This document shows, in pieces, positions 41,434-49,293 of a stretch of DNA of 64,000 nt. This DNA is from Bacillus sp. V2I10 (lineage in GTDB: Bacteria; Bacillota; Bacilli; Bacillales; Bacillaceae), in contig NZ_JAUSYV010000001.1 in NCBI RefSeq assembly GCF_030817055.1, forward strand, positions 2,070,001 through 2,134,000, in the 5' to 3' direction. The notes beneath the pieces are model-generated. The model was not told where the DNA came from and made no database searches. It was given only the letters and a program-made list of their open reading frames with translations. Both the position numbers and the translations under genes were made by a program. Each line of letters starts with the position of its first letter. Within the stretch, counting starts at the first letter, position 1.

Positions 41434-42744
41434 ATGGCTAAACCGGTAATTGCAATCGTCGGCCGCCCGAATGTCGGGAAATCGACGATTTTTAATCGAA
41501 TCGTTGGCGAGCGTGTGTCAATCGTCGAAGATATACCAGGAGTAACAAGAGACAGAATTTACAGTTCAGGAGAATGGCTGAACTATCAATTTAACGTAAT
41601 TGATACAGGTGGAATTGATATTGGAGATGAGCCGTTTTTAGCTCAAATTCGTCAGCAGGCTGAAATTGCGATTGATGAAGCGGATGTTATTATTTTTCTG
41701 ACAAATGGACGAGAAGGTGTGACCGCTGCAGATGAAGAAGTGGCAAAAATTCTCTACCGCAGCAAAAAGCCGGTTGTACTTGCTGTAAACAAAGTGGACA
41801 ACCCTGAAATGAGAGCCAGCATCTATGATTTCTATGCGCTTGGATTTGGAGAGCCATTCCCAATTTCAGGATCACATGGTTTGGGACTTGGAGATTTGCT
41901 CGATGCAGTTGCAGAGCATTTCAAAAATATTGTGACGGAAGATTATGATGAAGAAACAATCAAGTTCAGCTTAATCGGACGTCCAAACGTCGGTAAATCC
42001 TCGCTTGTGAATGCACTTCTTGGAGAAGACCGCGTAATCGTGAGCAACATTGCAGGTACAACAAGGGACGCAGTTGACACGAGTTACCGGTATGAAGGAC
42101 AGGATTTCGTTATTATTGATACTGCCGGCATGAGAAAAAAGGGAAAAGTATACGAGTCCACTGAAAAATACAGTGTTCTTCGCGCCCTGAAAGCCATTGA
42201 TCGTTCAGATGTCGTACTGGTTGTCATTGACGGGGAAGAAGGCATTATCGAGCAGGATAAAAAAATTGCAGGCTACGCACATGAAGCAGGGCGTGCAGTC
42301 GTGATTGTCGTGAATAAATGGGATGCAGTTGAAAAAGATGAAAAAACAATGAAAGATTTCGAAACGAACATTAGAGAGCATTTCTTATTCCTGGACTATG
42401 CTCCAATCGTTTTCCTGTCTGCAAAAACGACCCGACGTATCCATACATTGCTGCCAAAAATCATTATGGCCAGTGAAAATCACTCTCTGCGTGTTGAAAC
42501 AAGCGTCTTGAATGATGTCATCATGGATGCAGTAGCGATGAATCCTACTCCTACTGATAAAGGCAAGAGATTGAAAATTTATTATGCTACACAGGTTGCT
42601 GTTAAGCCGCCGGCATTTGCTATTTTTGTTAACGAACCAGAATTAATGCATTTTTCATATGAACGATTCCTGCAAAACAGAATCCGTGATGCATTTGGTT
42701 TTGAAGGCACGCCAATTAAGATTTTCGCAAGAGCCAGAAAATAA
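41434..42744 (+). CDS. der: Ribosome-associated GTPase Der (EngA)
   Basis: 436-residue GTPase with two tandem G domains needed for 50S subunit maturation. G domain 1 (about 4-165) has GRPNVGKST, DTGG and NKVD; G domain 2 (about 175-345) has GRPNVGKSS, DTAGMR and NKWD. A C-terminal KH-like domain (about 350-436) follows. ATG 41434 follows AAAGGAAAG; the upstream extension to 41383 is not family-like. Length equals B. subtilis Der. Confidence 0.97.
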   Translation: MAKPVIAIVGRPNVGKSTIFNRIVGERVSIVEDIPGVTRDRIYSSGEWLNYQFNVIDTGGIDIGDEPFLAQIRQQAEIAIDEADVIIFLTNGREGVTAADEEVAKILYRSKKPVVLAVNKVDNPEMRASIYDFYALGFGEPFPISGSHGLGLGDLLDAVAEHFKNIVTEDYDEETIKFSLIGRPNVGKSSLVNALLGEDRVIVSNIAGTTRDAVDTSYRYEGQDFVIIDTAGMRKKGKVYESTEKYSVLRALKAIDRSDVVLVVIDGEEGIIEQDKKIAGYAHEAGRAVVIVVNKWDAVEKDEKTMKDFETNIREHFLFLDYAPIVFLSAKTTRRIHTLLPKIIMASENHSLRVETSVLNDVIMDAVAMNPTPTDKGKRLKIYYATQVAVKPPAFAIFVNEPELMHFSYERFLQNRIRDAFGFEGTPIKIFARARK

Positions 42745-42759
42745 TAGGGGTGAATAGGG

Positions 42760-43794
42760 ATGGAAAGAATTGCCGTTCTTGGTGCAGGCAGCTGGGGAAC
42801 AGCGCTCAGTATTGTACTCGCAGATAATAATCACGAAGTAAGACTATGGGGGCATCGCGAAGAGCTGATTTTGCAAATTAATGAAACACACCGGAATCAA
42901 AAATATTTGCCTGATGTAGAGCTTTCAGATGCTATCAAAGGCTATACAGATTTAGCTGAAGCACTGAATTCAGTAAATATCGCGGTTTTGGCTGTTCCGA
43001 CTAAAGCAATAAGAGAAGTTCTTCAGGATGTCATAAAAGTGATAGATCATAAATTGACGATTGTCCATGTAAGCAAAGGAATTGAGCCGGATTCCCTCCT
43101 GCGCATATCTGAAATTATTAAAGAGGAAGTGCCTGTTAACCTCCTTCAGGATGTAGTGGTTTTATCAGGGCCAAGCCATGCTGAAGAGGTGAGCTTAAGA
43201 CAGCCGACAACGGTAACATCATCATCTGATAACCTTGAAGCAGCAGAGCTTATTCAGGATTTATTTATGAATCAGCATTTCAGAGTGTATACAAACCCTG
43301 ATGTCATAGGGGTTGAGATTGGCGGAGCTCTGAAAAATATCATTGCACTTGCAGCAGGAATCACGGACGGTCTCGGTTACGGAGATAATGCCAAAGCTGC
43401 TCTTATTACGAGAGGCCTTGCGGAAATAGCGCGCCTTGGCAGTATAATGGGCGGAAATCCGTTAACGTTTTCGGGACTCACAGGTATAGGAGACTTAATA
43501 GTTACTTGTACAAGCGTTCACTCAAGAAACTGGAGAGCCGGCAATTTGCTTGGAAAAGGCCAAAAGCTTGAGGATGTTCTCGAAAACATGGGCATGGTCG
43601 TAGAAGGCGTCAGAACGACTAAGGCAGCCTATCAGCTTGCCCAAAAATATGAAGTGAAAATGCCGATTACAGAAGCTCTGTATGATGTCTTATTCAACGA
43701 TAAAGAAGTAAAAGATGCCGTTGATTCCCTCATGGCCAGAGTGAAAACACACGAAATGGAAGATCTTGTGAATATTAGTGAAAATCGCAGCTGA
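42760..43794 (+). CDS. gpsA: Glycerol-3-phosphate dehydrogenase [NAD(P)+]
   Basis: 344-residue enzyme that makes sn-glycerol-3-phosphate for phospholipids. N-terminal Rossmann motif GAGSWGTALS (about 8-17), GPSHAEEV (about 138), the catalytic Lys in EIGGALKNIIALAAG (about 190), and GLTGIGDLIVTCTS are present. It follows der closely, with GGGGTGAATAGGG as the ribosome binding site, as in B. subtilis. A 920-bp gap follows. Confidence 0.97.
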   Translation: MERIAVLGAGSWGTALSIVLADNNHEVRLWGHREELILQINETHRNQKYLPDVELSDAIKGYTDLAEALNSVNIAVLAVPTKAIREVLQDVIKVIDHKLTIVHVSKGIEPDSLLRISEIIKEEVPVNLLQDVVVLSGPSHAEEVSLRQPTTVTSSSDNLEAAELIQDLFMNQHFRVYTNPDVIGVEIGGALKNIIALAAGITDGLGYGDNAKAALITRGLAEIARLGSIMGGNPLTFSGLTGIGDLIVTCTSVHSRNWRAGNLLGKGQKLEDVLENMGMVVEGVRTTKAAYQLAQKYEVKMPITEALYDVLFNDKEVKDAVDSLMARVKTHEMEDLVNISENRS

Positions 43795-44077
43795 CTCTTG
43801 TGGCACAAGGGCCGGGAAATGCATAGAATAGCTTGAGTTTGTGAAAGAATAACAATCTTACTCATGAAACGGACCACTAGGTGCAAATGCGTGAATCACA
43901 CTATAGCATTGAATCACATACTTACGTTTCCTCTCTGCCCTTTAAAATGGCTTACTTTATCCATAAAAATAGGCATTAGAGGATGCAAATGCTCTGAAAT
44001 TCGCATAAAATGCATCGTAGTAAATTATGAGTTGCTCTAATCAATGGGTTCCGATTAGTCCTAAGCAAAAAACATGG

Positions 44078-44118
44078 CTGAAGTAAAGCTGCCCCCTCTT
44101 TACTTCGGTTTTTTTTTG
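44078..44118 (+). terminator. Terminator 280 bp downstream of gpsA
   Basis: CTGAAGTAAAG pairs with CTTTACTTCGG (one G-U) around CTGCCCCCT, followed by nine T. It could end a long gpsA transcript or a separate non-coding transcript. Confidence 0.85.
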
Positions 44119-44240
44119 TTATGAAAAGGGATAAGCCATTGTGTTTCTTGGAAGTGTGGCATACATAGAGAAGCAGAGTGAACGGCTAAGTTGCTGATCC
44201 ATCTTTTTACGGTGATCAGCTCTTGATATAACCCGAACTC

Positions 44241-44428
44241 GGCTAGTAAATCAGGATATCAGCTAAATATTGCCCAGTGCGGCTTAATAAGCTGCAAAAC
44301 GGCAATATCAAAAAACTGTAAAGCTATAATAAATGCAAAATCGACTAAATAAAATCGGAAAACGGCTAAATAAAATGAGATTTTGGCTAATAAATAGGCG
44401 AATTTGGCTAAATTATCATTTCCGGCTG
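44241..44428 (+). repeat. Helically phased array of degenerate GGCTAAAT repeats
   Basis: Motifs related to GGCTAAAT start at 44241, 44261, 44281, 44301, 44322, 44343, 44364, 44385 and 44406 (spacings 20,20,20,21,21,21,21,21), with a possible last one at 44424. The clearest units are GACTAAATAAAATCGG, GGCTAAATAAAATGAG, GGCTAATAAATAGG and GGCTAAATTATC. The spacing is two helical turns. Repeats are too short and degenerate for CRISPR, and the 20-bp steps break any reading frame. Confidence 0.75.
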
Positions 44429-44454
44429 TACCAGATTCGGAGTTTTAGCACAGA

Positions 44455-44553
44455 AATGATAAACCCGGACTTTCCAGTCTGCTCCTTATCTGTCTGTCGG
44501 AGCTGAACAGTCGGTTCCGCTTTTCTAAGTAAACAGGCGATTCCGCATTTCTT
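44455..44553 (+). repeat. Dispersed intergenic repeat, 5'-shortened copy plus extra tail
   Basis: Begins within the central block (AAACCCGGACTTT), continues with TCCTTATCTGTCTGTCGGAGCTGAACAGTCGGTTCCGC and TTTTCTA, then a second tail AACAGGCGATTCCGCATTTCTTG at about 44530-44553. The tail duplication suggests repeated insertion or recombination between copies. Confidence 0.7.
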
Positions 44554-44674
44554 GATGTCCAGCTCCATCGCCCAGCTCCTCGGCCAGAACGGCTCCGCAA
44601 AAAAGTCAAACCCGGACTTTTCTGTCGGATCCTTATCTCTCTGTCGGAGCTAAACAGGCGATTCCGCATTTCTT
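44554..44674 (+). repeat. Dispersed intergenic repeat, full copy next to yphE
   Basis: Complete copy: TCCAGCTCCATCGCCCAGC, TCGGCCAGAACGG, AAAAGTCAAACCCGGACTTTT hairpin, GGATCCTTATCT, and tail GGAGCTAAACAGGCGATTCCGC followed by ATTTC. The extended -10 TGATATAAT (TATAAT 44679-44684) of the next gene begins right at its edge. Confidence 0.8.
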
Positions 44675-44714
44675 GTGATATAATATTTTTCGGATAATAA
44701 GGGGAGGTAAGGGA

Positions 44715-44915
44715 ATGAGTCCAGCGTTGATGAAGATGTGGATTGCTCTCGCTTCAATGGGGTTTATGTTTGTTGCGATTATATCAATCTATTTCAGCAG
44801 ATTTAAAATGAAAGGGTTTTTAAAGATTGCTTTTGCCGCAATTGCCTATTTTTTTATGATTCTGGCAGGGTTGTTGATTTTTTTCGTTGTTTTCAGCGGG
44901 CCTGTTAATGAATAA
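44715..44915 (+). CDS. yphE: YphE family small membrane protein (DUF2768)
   Basis: 66-residue protein with two transmembrane helices (about 6-28 and 35-60) and almost no soluble part. ATG 44715 follows GGGGAGGTAAGGG. Matches B. subtilis yphE by size, topology and position between gpsA and yphF. An extended -10 (TGATATAAT) lies 31 bp upstream. Function unknown. Confidence 0.82.
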   Translation: MSPALMKMWIALASMGFMFVAIISIYFSRFKMKGFLKIAFAAIAYFFMILAGLLIFFVVFSGPVNE

Positions 44916-44942
44916 AGAACTTCACTATAAAGGAAGATTTTC

Positions 44943-45665
44943 ATGAAAAAGATTGCTTCTTTGTTACCTGTTTTTTTAATTATGACACTGCTCTCAGGCT
45001 GCTTGTATCCTGATCAGGAACTAAGCCGGAATCAGGTTCCGTATGAAGATCAGATTGCAGGAGTTCAAAACACGATTGACCGGTTTAAAGAAGATTCCGG
45101 AGGACTGCTTCCGATTAAAACAAGAGATATGAAAACGCCTATTTATCAGAAATACCCGGTTGATTTTGCCCAGCTTGTGCCGAAATACATGGCTGAACCG
45201 CCTGGAACATCCTATGAAAGCGGCGGAATTTATTTGTATGTGCTTGTTGATGTGGAGGAAAACCCAACGGTAAAACTGATTGACCTCAGAATCTCAGAAG
45301 CAATACGTGATCTAAAAACGAGATTAAATGTGTATAAAGCATCGAGCGGCGGCTATCCGCCCTATAAAAAGGTTGTAGCTGAAAATGTGTTTACCCTGGA
45401 CTACAAGAAACTTGGCTATGAGGAAGCTCCTCATGCTGTAAGTCCTTATTCCGGCGAAACACTGCCTTTTGTCATTGATAATACCGGGGAAGTATACGTT
45501 GATTACCGCATTGATTTGTACAAAGTATTAAGCGAAAAGAAAAATACAGCCGCAAAAGGTGAAGACATACGCAATCTTTTGGTTGAGGATTCTCCGTTTG
45601 TACCTGCATTTTCATTGCCTTATACAGTCAATGAAAAAAATGAACCTGTCTTTTTAGATAAATAA
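44943..45665 (+). CDS. yphF: YphF family lipoprotein
   Basis: 240-residue lipoprotein. The signal peptide ends in the lipobox LSGC (Cys at about 20). The mature part contains two similar segments (NTIDRFKEDSGGLLPIKT and LKTRLNVYKASSGGYPPYKK) that suggest an internal duplication. ATG 44943 follows AAAGGAAG. It lies between yphE and spoIVA as in B. subtilis. Function unknown. A terminator follows. Confidence 0.88.
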   Translation: MKKIASLLPVFLIMTLLSGCLYPDQELSRNQVPYEDQIAGVQNTIDRFKEDSGGLLPIKTRDMKTPIYQKYPVDFAQLVPKYMAEPPGTSYESGGIYLYVLVDVEENPTVKLIDLRISEAIRDLKTRLNVYKASSGGYPPYKKVVAENVFTLDYKKLGYEEAPHAVSPYSGETLPFVIDNTGEVYVDYRIDLYKVLSEKKNTAAKGEDIRNLLVEDSPFVPAFSLPYTVNEKNEPVFLDK

Positions 45666-45671
45666 GTCATG

Positions 45672-45714
45672 AACCCTTCTTAAGAGAAATAAACTCTGAA
45701 AGAAGGGTTTTTCA
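45672..45714 (+). terminator. Terminator after yphF
   Basis: AACCCTTCTT pairs with AAGAAGGGTT around AAGAGAAATAAACTCTG (itself partly self-complementary), followed by TTTTCATTTTTT. Confidence 0.85.
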
Positions 45715-45765
45715 TTTTTTAAAATCATATAAGAAAAATGAAATGAAAAAAATTTCAGATCACTG

Positions 45766-45800
45766 TCATAAATAAATAGGACAACGTCATAAATATATAG
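45766..45800 (+). promoter_or_regulatory. Candidate SigE promoter of spoIVA within a 20-bp direct repeat
   Basis: GTCATAAATAAATAG (45766-45780) is repeated as GTCATAAATATATAG (45786-45800). ATA (45768-45770) and CATAAATA (45788-45795), 17 bp apart, resemble the SigE -35/-10 pair. spoIVA is SigE-controlled in B. subtilis. Confidence 0.5.
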
Positions 45801-45865
45801 TGTCCTAAAACACGAAGAAGCAGACGGTCAATAACCCAAGAAGCCTATGATCGGGAGGGGATCAC

Positions 45866-47344
45866 TTGGAAAAGGTAGATATTTTTAAAGATATCGCAGA
45901 GCGCACTGGCGGCGATATCTATCTCGGAGTAGTGGGAGCAGTAAGAACAGGCAAATCTACTTTTATCAAAAAGTTCATGGAGCAAGTCGTGCTTCCGAAT
46001 ATTGATAATGAAGCAGATAAGGCACGGGCACAGGATGAGCTGCCGCAAAGTGCTGCTGGAAAAACCATCATGACGACAGAGCCTAAATTTGTTCCGAATC
46101 AAGCGGTTTCAATACATGTTGAAGAGGGACTTGACGTCAATATTAGATTGGTAGATTGCGTTGGTTATACAGTACCTGGAGCAAAAGGGTATGAAGACGA
46201 AAATGGACCAAGAATGATCAATACTCCGTGGTATGAGGAGCCGATTCCTTTCCATGAAGCGGCTGAAATCGGCACACGCAAGGTGATTCAGGAGCATTCA
46301 ACTATCGGTGTCGTCATTACGACAGACGGCTCAATTGGCGAAATCCCAAGAAGGGATTACATTGAAGCTGAAGAACGGGTCATCGAGGAATTAAAGGAAG
46401 TCGGAAAACCTTTCATTATGATTATTAATACGGTTCAGCCTTATCATCCTGAAACAGAAACACTCCGGAGACAGCTCAGTGAAAAATATGACATTCCGGT
46501 CCTTGCGATGAGTGTTGAAAGTATCCGCGAGACAGATGTCATGAACGTTCTTCGTGAAGCGCTGTATGAGTTCCCGGTGCTTGAGGTAAATGTGAATCTG
46601 CCTAGCTGGGTAATGGTTCTGCGCGACAATCACTGGCTGCGGGAAAGCTATCAGGAAGCAGTCAAAGACACGGTCCAGGATATCAAAAGGCTAAGAGATG
46701 TTGATCGTGTGGTAGGTTATTTCAGTGAATATGATTTCATTGACCGGGCAAGCCTTGCAGGGATTGAAATGGGGCAGGGGATCGCTGAAATTGACCTGTA
46801 TGCGCCTGATGATTTATATGACCAAATTTTAAAAGAGGTTGTTGGAGTAGAAATCCGCGGGAAAGATCACTTGCTGCAGCTTATGCAGGACTTTGCATAT
46901 GCAAAAGCGGAATATGATCAAGTATCTGATGCACTTAGAATGGTAAAACAAACAGGCTATGGCATTGCAGCTCCTGCACTTAGCGACATGAGCCTTGATG
47001 AGCCGGAAATTATCAGGCAGGGTGCAAGATTCGGAGTCCGGTTAAAAGCTGTGGCCCCATCGATTCATATGATTAAAGTTGATGTGGAGTCAGAATTTGC
47101 TCCAATTATCGGAACAGAAAAACAAAGTGAAGAACTGGTTCGATACTTGATGCAGGATTTTGAAGATAACCCGCTGTCGATCTGGAATTCCGATATTTTC
47201 GGACGCAGTCTGAGTTCCATCGTGAGAGAAGGAATTCAGGCAAAACTTTCATTAATGCCTGAAAATGCAAGATATAAGTTGAAAGAAACGCTCGAACGCA
47301 TTATTAACGAAGGCTCTGGCGGTTTAATTGCGATTATCCTGTAG
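45866..47344 (+). CDS. spoIVA: Spore coat assembly ATPase SpoIVA
   Basis: 492-residue morphogenetic ATPase that polymerises on the forespore surface and forms the basement layer of the coat. The N-terminal TRAFAC-type domain has the Walker A GAVRTGKST (about 24-32) and VDCVGYTVPGAKGYEDENG (about 97-115). Middle and C-terminal domains are highly conserved, ending GSGGLIAIIL. The start is a TTG at 45866 behind GGGAGGGGATCAC, the same unusual start as in B. subtilis, giving LEKVDIFKDIAERTGG. Preceded by a SigE-like promoter and followed by a strong terminator. Confidence 0.98.
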   Translation: MEKVDIFKDIAERTGGDIYLGVVGAVRTGKSTFIKKFMEQVVLPNIDNEADKARAQDELPQSAAGKTIMTTEPKFVPNQAVSIHVEEGLDVNIRLVDCVGYTVPGAKGYEDENGPRMINTPWYEEPIPFHEAAEIGTRKVIQEHSTIGVVITTDGSIGEIPRRDYIEAEERVIEELKEVGKPFIMIINTVQPYHPETETLRRQLSEKYDIPVLAMSVESIRETDVMNVLREALYEFPVLEVNVNLPSWVMVLRDNHWLRESYQEAVKDTVQDIKRLRDVDRVVGYFSEYDFIDRASLAGIEMGQGIAEIDLYAPDDLYDQILKEVVGVEIRGKDHLLQLMQDFAYAKAEYDQVSDALRMVKQTGYGIAAPALSDMSLDEPEIIRQGARFGVRLKAVAPSIHMIKVDVESEFAPIIGTEKQSEELVRYLMQDFEDNPLSIWNSDIFGRSLSSIVREGIQAKLSLMPENARYKLKETLERIINEGSGGLIAIIL

Positions 47345-47360
47345 AATAGGCAAGAGAACA

Positions 47361-47391
47361 GATGACCACAAAAAAAGTGGTCATCTTTTTG
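47361..47391 (+). terminator. Terminator after spoIVA
   Basis: GATGACCAC pairs with GTGGTCATC around AAAAAAA, followed by TTTTTG. Confidence 0.92.
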
Positions 47392-47871
47392 TCTTTAAAA
47401 ATAGTTTTCATTTCGATGACAATTAGCTTACAAAATTTTATTTTAATAAAATTAATGTTTACTTCTTTCTCAATATGTATTAGTGTTTTTAATAAGTTTT
47501 ACATATTCCAAAATAATATTTGCCTCTTCTATTATTTTTTTGTGAAATAAGATCCTGGTGGGAATGCACGTTCGCTGAAAGCACCTTCACTTATTGATTT
47601 ATATAGGTTTTATAAAGGTTTCTCCTTGCTTAGCGAAAAAGGATATGTTAATCTACTATCAGAAATTATTTTCTGTATTGGTCGATTCTTCCTAGAAACC
47701 CAATATTCATGCGGAAAATCATTGAATTATAGCCGTAAATCGTATAAGATTAGCGTGTTAACAGTAAAATGCTTATCTATCATGTATAGATTCTGCATAA
47801 TCTGTGAAGAAATGAAAATAACAGAATGCTTTTATTGCTTAACAATCAATCTTTGGGAGGAGGTGAAAGGC
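47392..47871. other. AT-rich 480-bp leader before hbs
   Basis: The first 160 bp are very AT-rich without a gene. A possible promoter is TTGAAT (47722-47727), 17-bp spacer, TAAGAT (47745-47750), leaving a leader of about 115 bases before the hbs start. GGTGGGAATGCAC...GCTGAAAGCACC near 47557-47589 could form a weak stem. The reading frame upstream of hbs is open but Cys/Ile/Phe-rich and not credible as protein. Confidence 0.5.
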
Positions 47872-48150
47872 ATGAATAAAACAGAACTAATCAACGCGGT
47901 AGCAGAAGCTAGCGAATTATCAAAAAAAGATGCAACGAAAGCTGTTGATGCTGTTTTCGATACACTTTTGGATGCACTTAAAAACGGTGATAAAGTACAA
48001 TTGATCGGTTTTGGTAACTTCGAAGTACGTGAGCGCGCGGCTCGTAAAGGGCGCAACCCACAAACTGGCGAAGAAATCGAAATCGCAGCAAGCAAAGTGC
48101 CTGCGTTCAAACCAGGTAAAGCTCTTAAAGACGCTGTTGCTGGAAAATAA
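47872..48150 (+). CDS. hbs: DNA-binding protein HU (HBsu)
   Basis: 92-residue nucleoid protein, identical in length to HBsu. Starts MNKTELINAVAEASELSKKD and contains the DNA-binding arm signature GFGNFEVRERAARKGRNP (about 46-63). ATG 47872 follows GGGAGGAGGTGAAAGG, a very strong binding site. Codon use is that of a highly expressed gene. It bends and compacts DNA and is essential in B. subtilis. Confidence 0.98.
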   Translation: MNKTELINAVAEASELSKKDATKAVDAVFDTLLDALKNGDKVQLIGFGNFEVRERAARKGRNPQTGEEIEIAASKVPAFKPGKALKDAVAGK

Positions 48151-48203
48151 TGTGCTCTTACCCGTGTATGATGCATAAATTACATACACAATGATGCCAT
48201 GGA

Positions 48204-48230
48204 TAGCCCCTTTTATAGGGGCTTTTCCTT
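48204..48230 (+). terminator. Terminator after hbs
   Basis: AGCCCC (48205-48210) pairs with GGGGCT (48218-48223) around TTTTATA, followed by TTTCCTTT. Confidence 0.85.
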
Positions 48231-48300
48231 TGTTCTGGCACAAATTGCAGATATGAGCCTGCATCCTCTCTCTTATATACTTCACAAGATACATCATTCT

Positions 48301-48330
48301 TTGCTTTTAATCTCTTACATATGCTAGAAT
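48301..48330 (+). promoter_or_regulatory. Probable sigma-A promoter of folE-mtrB
   Basis: TTGCTT (48301-48306), 18-bp spacer, TAGAAT (48325-48330) with an extended -10 (TGCTAGAAT), 36 bp before the start codon. Confidence 0.6.
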
Positions 48331-48365
48331 CTGTATCAAATATATTGTTTTTTAGGAGGATATTT

Positions 48366-48932
48366 ATGGGGCAAATTAATACACAGCAGATCGAAGAGGC
48401 AGTAAGGCTCATACTTGAGGCGATCGGGGAAGATCCAAATCGCGAAGGGCTTCTTGATACTCCCAAACGTGTTGCTAAAATGTATGCCGAAGTATTCTCT
48501 GGACTGAACGAAGATCCAAAAGAACATTTTAAAACGGTGTTCGGAGAAGACCATGAAGAACTCGTGCTAGTCAAGGATATTCCATTTTATTCTATGTGTG
48601 AGCATCACCTGGTTCCGTTTTTTGGAAAGGCTCACATTGCATACATACCAAAAGGCGGAAAAGTAACAGGGCTGAGCAAGCTTGCCAGAGCTGTGGAAGC
48701 AGTTTGCAAAAGACCTCAGCTTCAAGAGAGGATTACCTCGACGATTGCAGAGAGCATTGTTGATTCTCTAGAACCGCATGGCGTAATGGTGGTTGTAGAA
48801 GCTGAACATATGTGCATGACAATGCGCGGAGTCAAAAAGCCGGGAAGCAAAACGATCACATCCGCTGTCAGAGGTGTTTTTGTGAACGATCCTGCAGCCA
48901 GAGCTGAAGTATTATCATTTATTAAAGAATAA
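48366..48932 (+). CDS. folE: GTP cyclohydrolase I (FolE, MtrA)
   Basis: 188-residue enzyme that converts GTP to 7,8-dihydroneopterin triphosphate, the first step of folate synthesis. Zinc and catalytic residues are seen in MCEHHLVPF (about 76-84) and in EAEHMCMTMRG (about 145-155), which holds the third Cys ligand. ATG 48366 follows AGGAGGATATTT. It forms an operon with mtrB (20 bp apart), the classical mtrAB arrangement. Confidence 0.97.
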   Translation: MGQINTQQIEEAVRLILEAIGEDPNREGLLDTPKRVAKMYAEVFSGLNEDPKEHFKTVFGEDHEELVLVKDIPFYSMCEHHLVPFFGKAHIAYIPKGGKVTGLSKLARAVEAVCKRPQLQERITSTIAESIVDSLEPHGVMVVVEAEHMCMTMRGVKKPGSKTITSAVRGVFVNDPAARAEVLSFIKE

Positions 48933-48951
48933 GGGTTCGGGGGGTGAACAT

Positions 48952-49179
48952 ATGAAAGACAACACAAATGACTTTTTAGTGATAAAAGCGGTAGAGGATG
49001 GAGTGAATGTCATCGGTCTGACCCGCGGATCGGATACTAGATTTCATCATTCAGAGAAGCTGGATAAAGGCGAGGTAATGATTGCCCAATTTACTGAACA
49101 CACATCTGCTATTAAGATAAGAGGGAAAGCCATTATTCAAACAAGCTACGGAGAAATAGAAAGCGACTCCAGAAGATAA
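48952..49179 (+). CDS. mtrB: Trp RNA-binding attenuation protein TRAP
   Basis: 75-residue subunit of the 11-mer TRAP ring. When loaded with tryptophan it wraps (G/U)AG repeats of the trp leader and causes termination and translation block. Conserved features: DFLVIKAVEDGVNVIGLTRG, the Trp-binding FTEHTSAIKIRGKA, and the RNA-binding KIRGK lysine/arginine set (about 56-60). ATG 48952 follows GGGGGGTGAAC. Its target leader is in the same window, upstream of trpE. No anti-TRAP (rtpA) gene was seen here. Confidence 0.97.
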   Translation: MKDNTNDFLVIKAVEDGVNVIGLTRGSDTRFHHSEKLDKGEVMIAQFTEHTSAIKIRGKAIIQTSYGEIESDSRR

Positions 49180-49293
49180 TTTTCTGAGGGCTGCAGATAT
49201 GGTATAATGAGTAGTATTCAGCTGTAAATTTTTGTTGCTGTTGCTGGCTTTTTCGAAAAAATATCTATTTACATGGGGACAAGGGTGATTCAT

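Larger units (their letters stand above)
43795..44714. other. 920-bp gap between gpsA and yphE
   Basis: No credible gene on either strand. The first 280 bp (43795-44077) have no feature I can name and end in a strong terminator. Then come about 120 bp without clear signals, a phased 20-21-bp repeat array (44241-44428), and two plus one partial copies of the dispersed repeat (44455-44674). Minus-strand open frames here follow the repeats and are not credible. Confidence 0.7.

Noticed and set aside
44241..44428. CRISPR array
   Set aside because: Period is only 20-21 bp, units are degenerate, there are no unique spacers and no cas genes are in the window.
44445..44669. Minus-strand 74-residue open frame with internal repeats (RNRLFSSDR)
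   Set aside because: It lies wholly in two copies of the dispersed repeat; the repeated peptide only mirrors the DNA repeat, and there is no ribosome binding site.
47362..47550. 62-residue open frame after spoIVA
   Set aside because: It starts inside the spoIVA terminator, is very AT-rich (Phe/Ile/Lys) and lacks a binding site.
47626..47871. Upstream N-terminal extension of HBsu (about 82 residues)
   Set aside because: HBsu homologues begin at the ATG at 47872, which has a near-perfect ribosome binding site; the extension is not protein-like.
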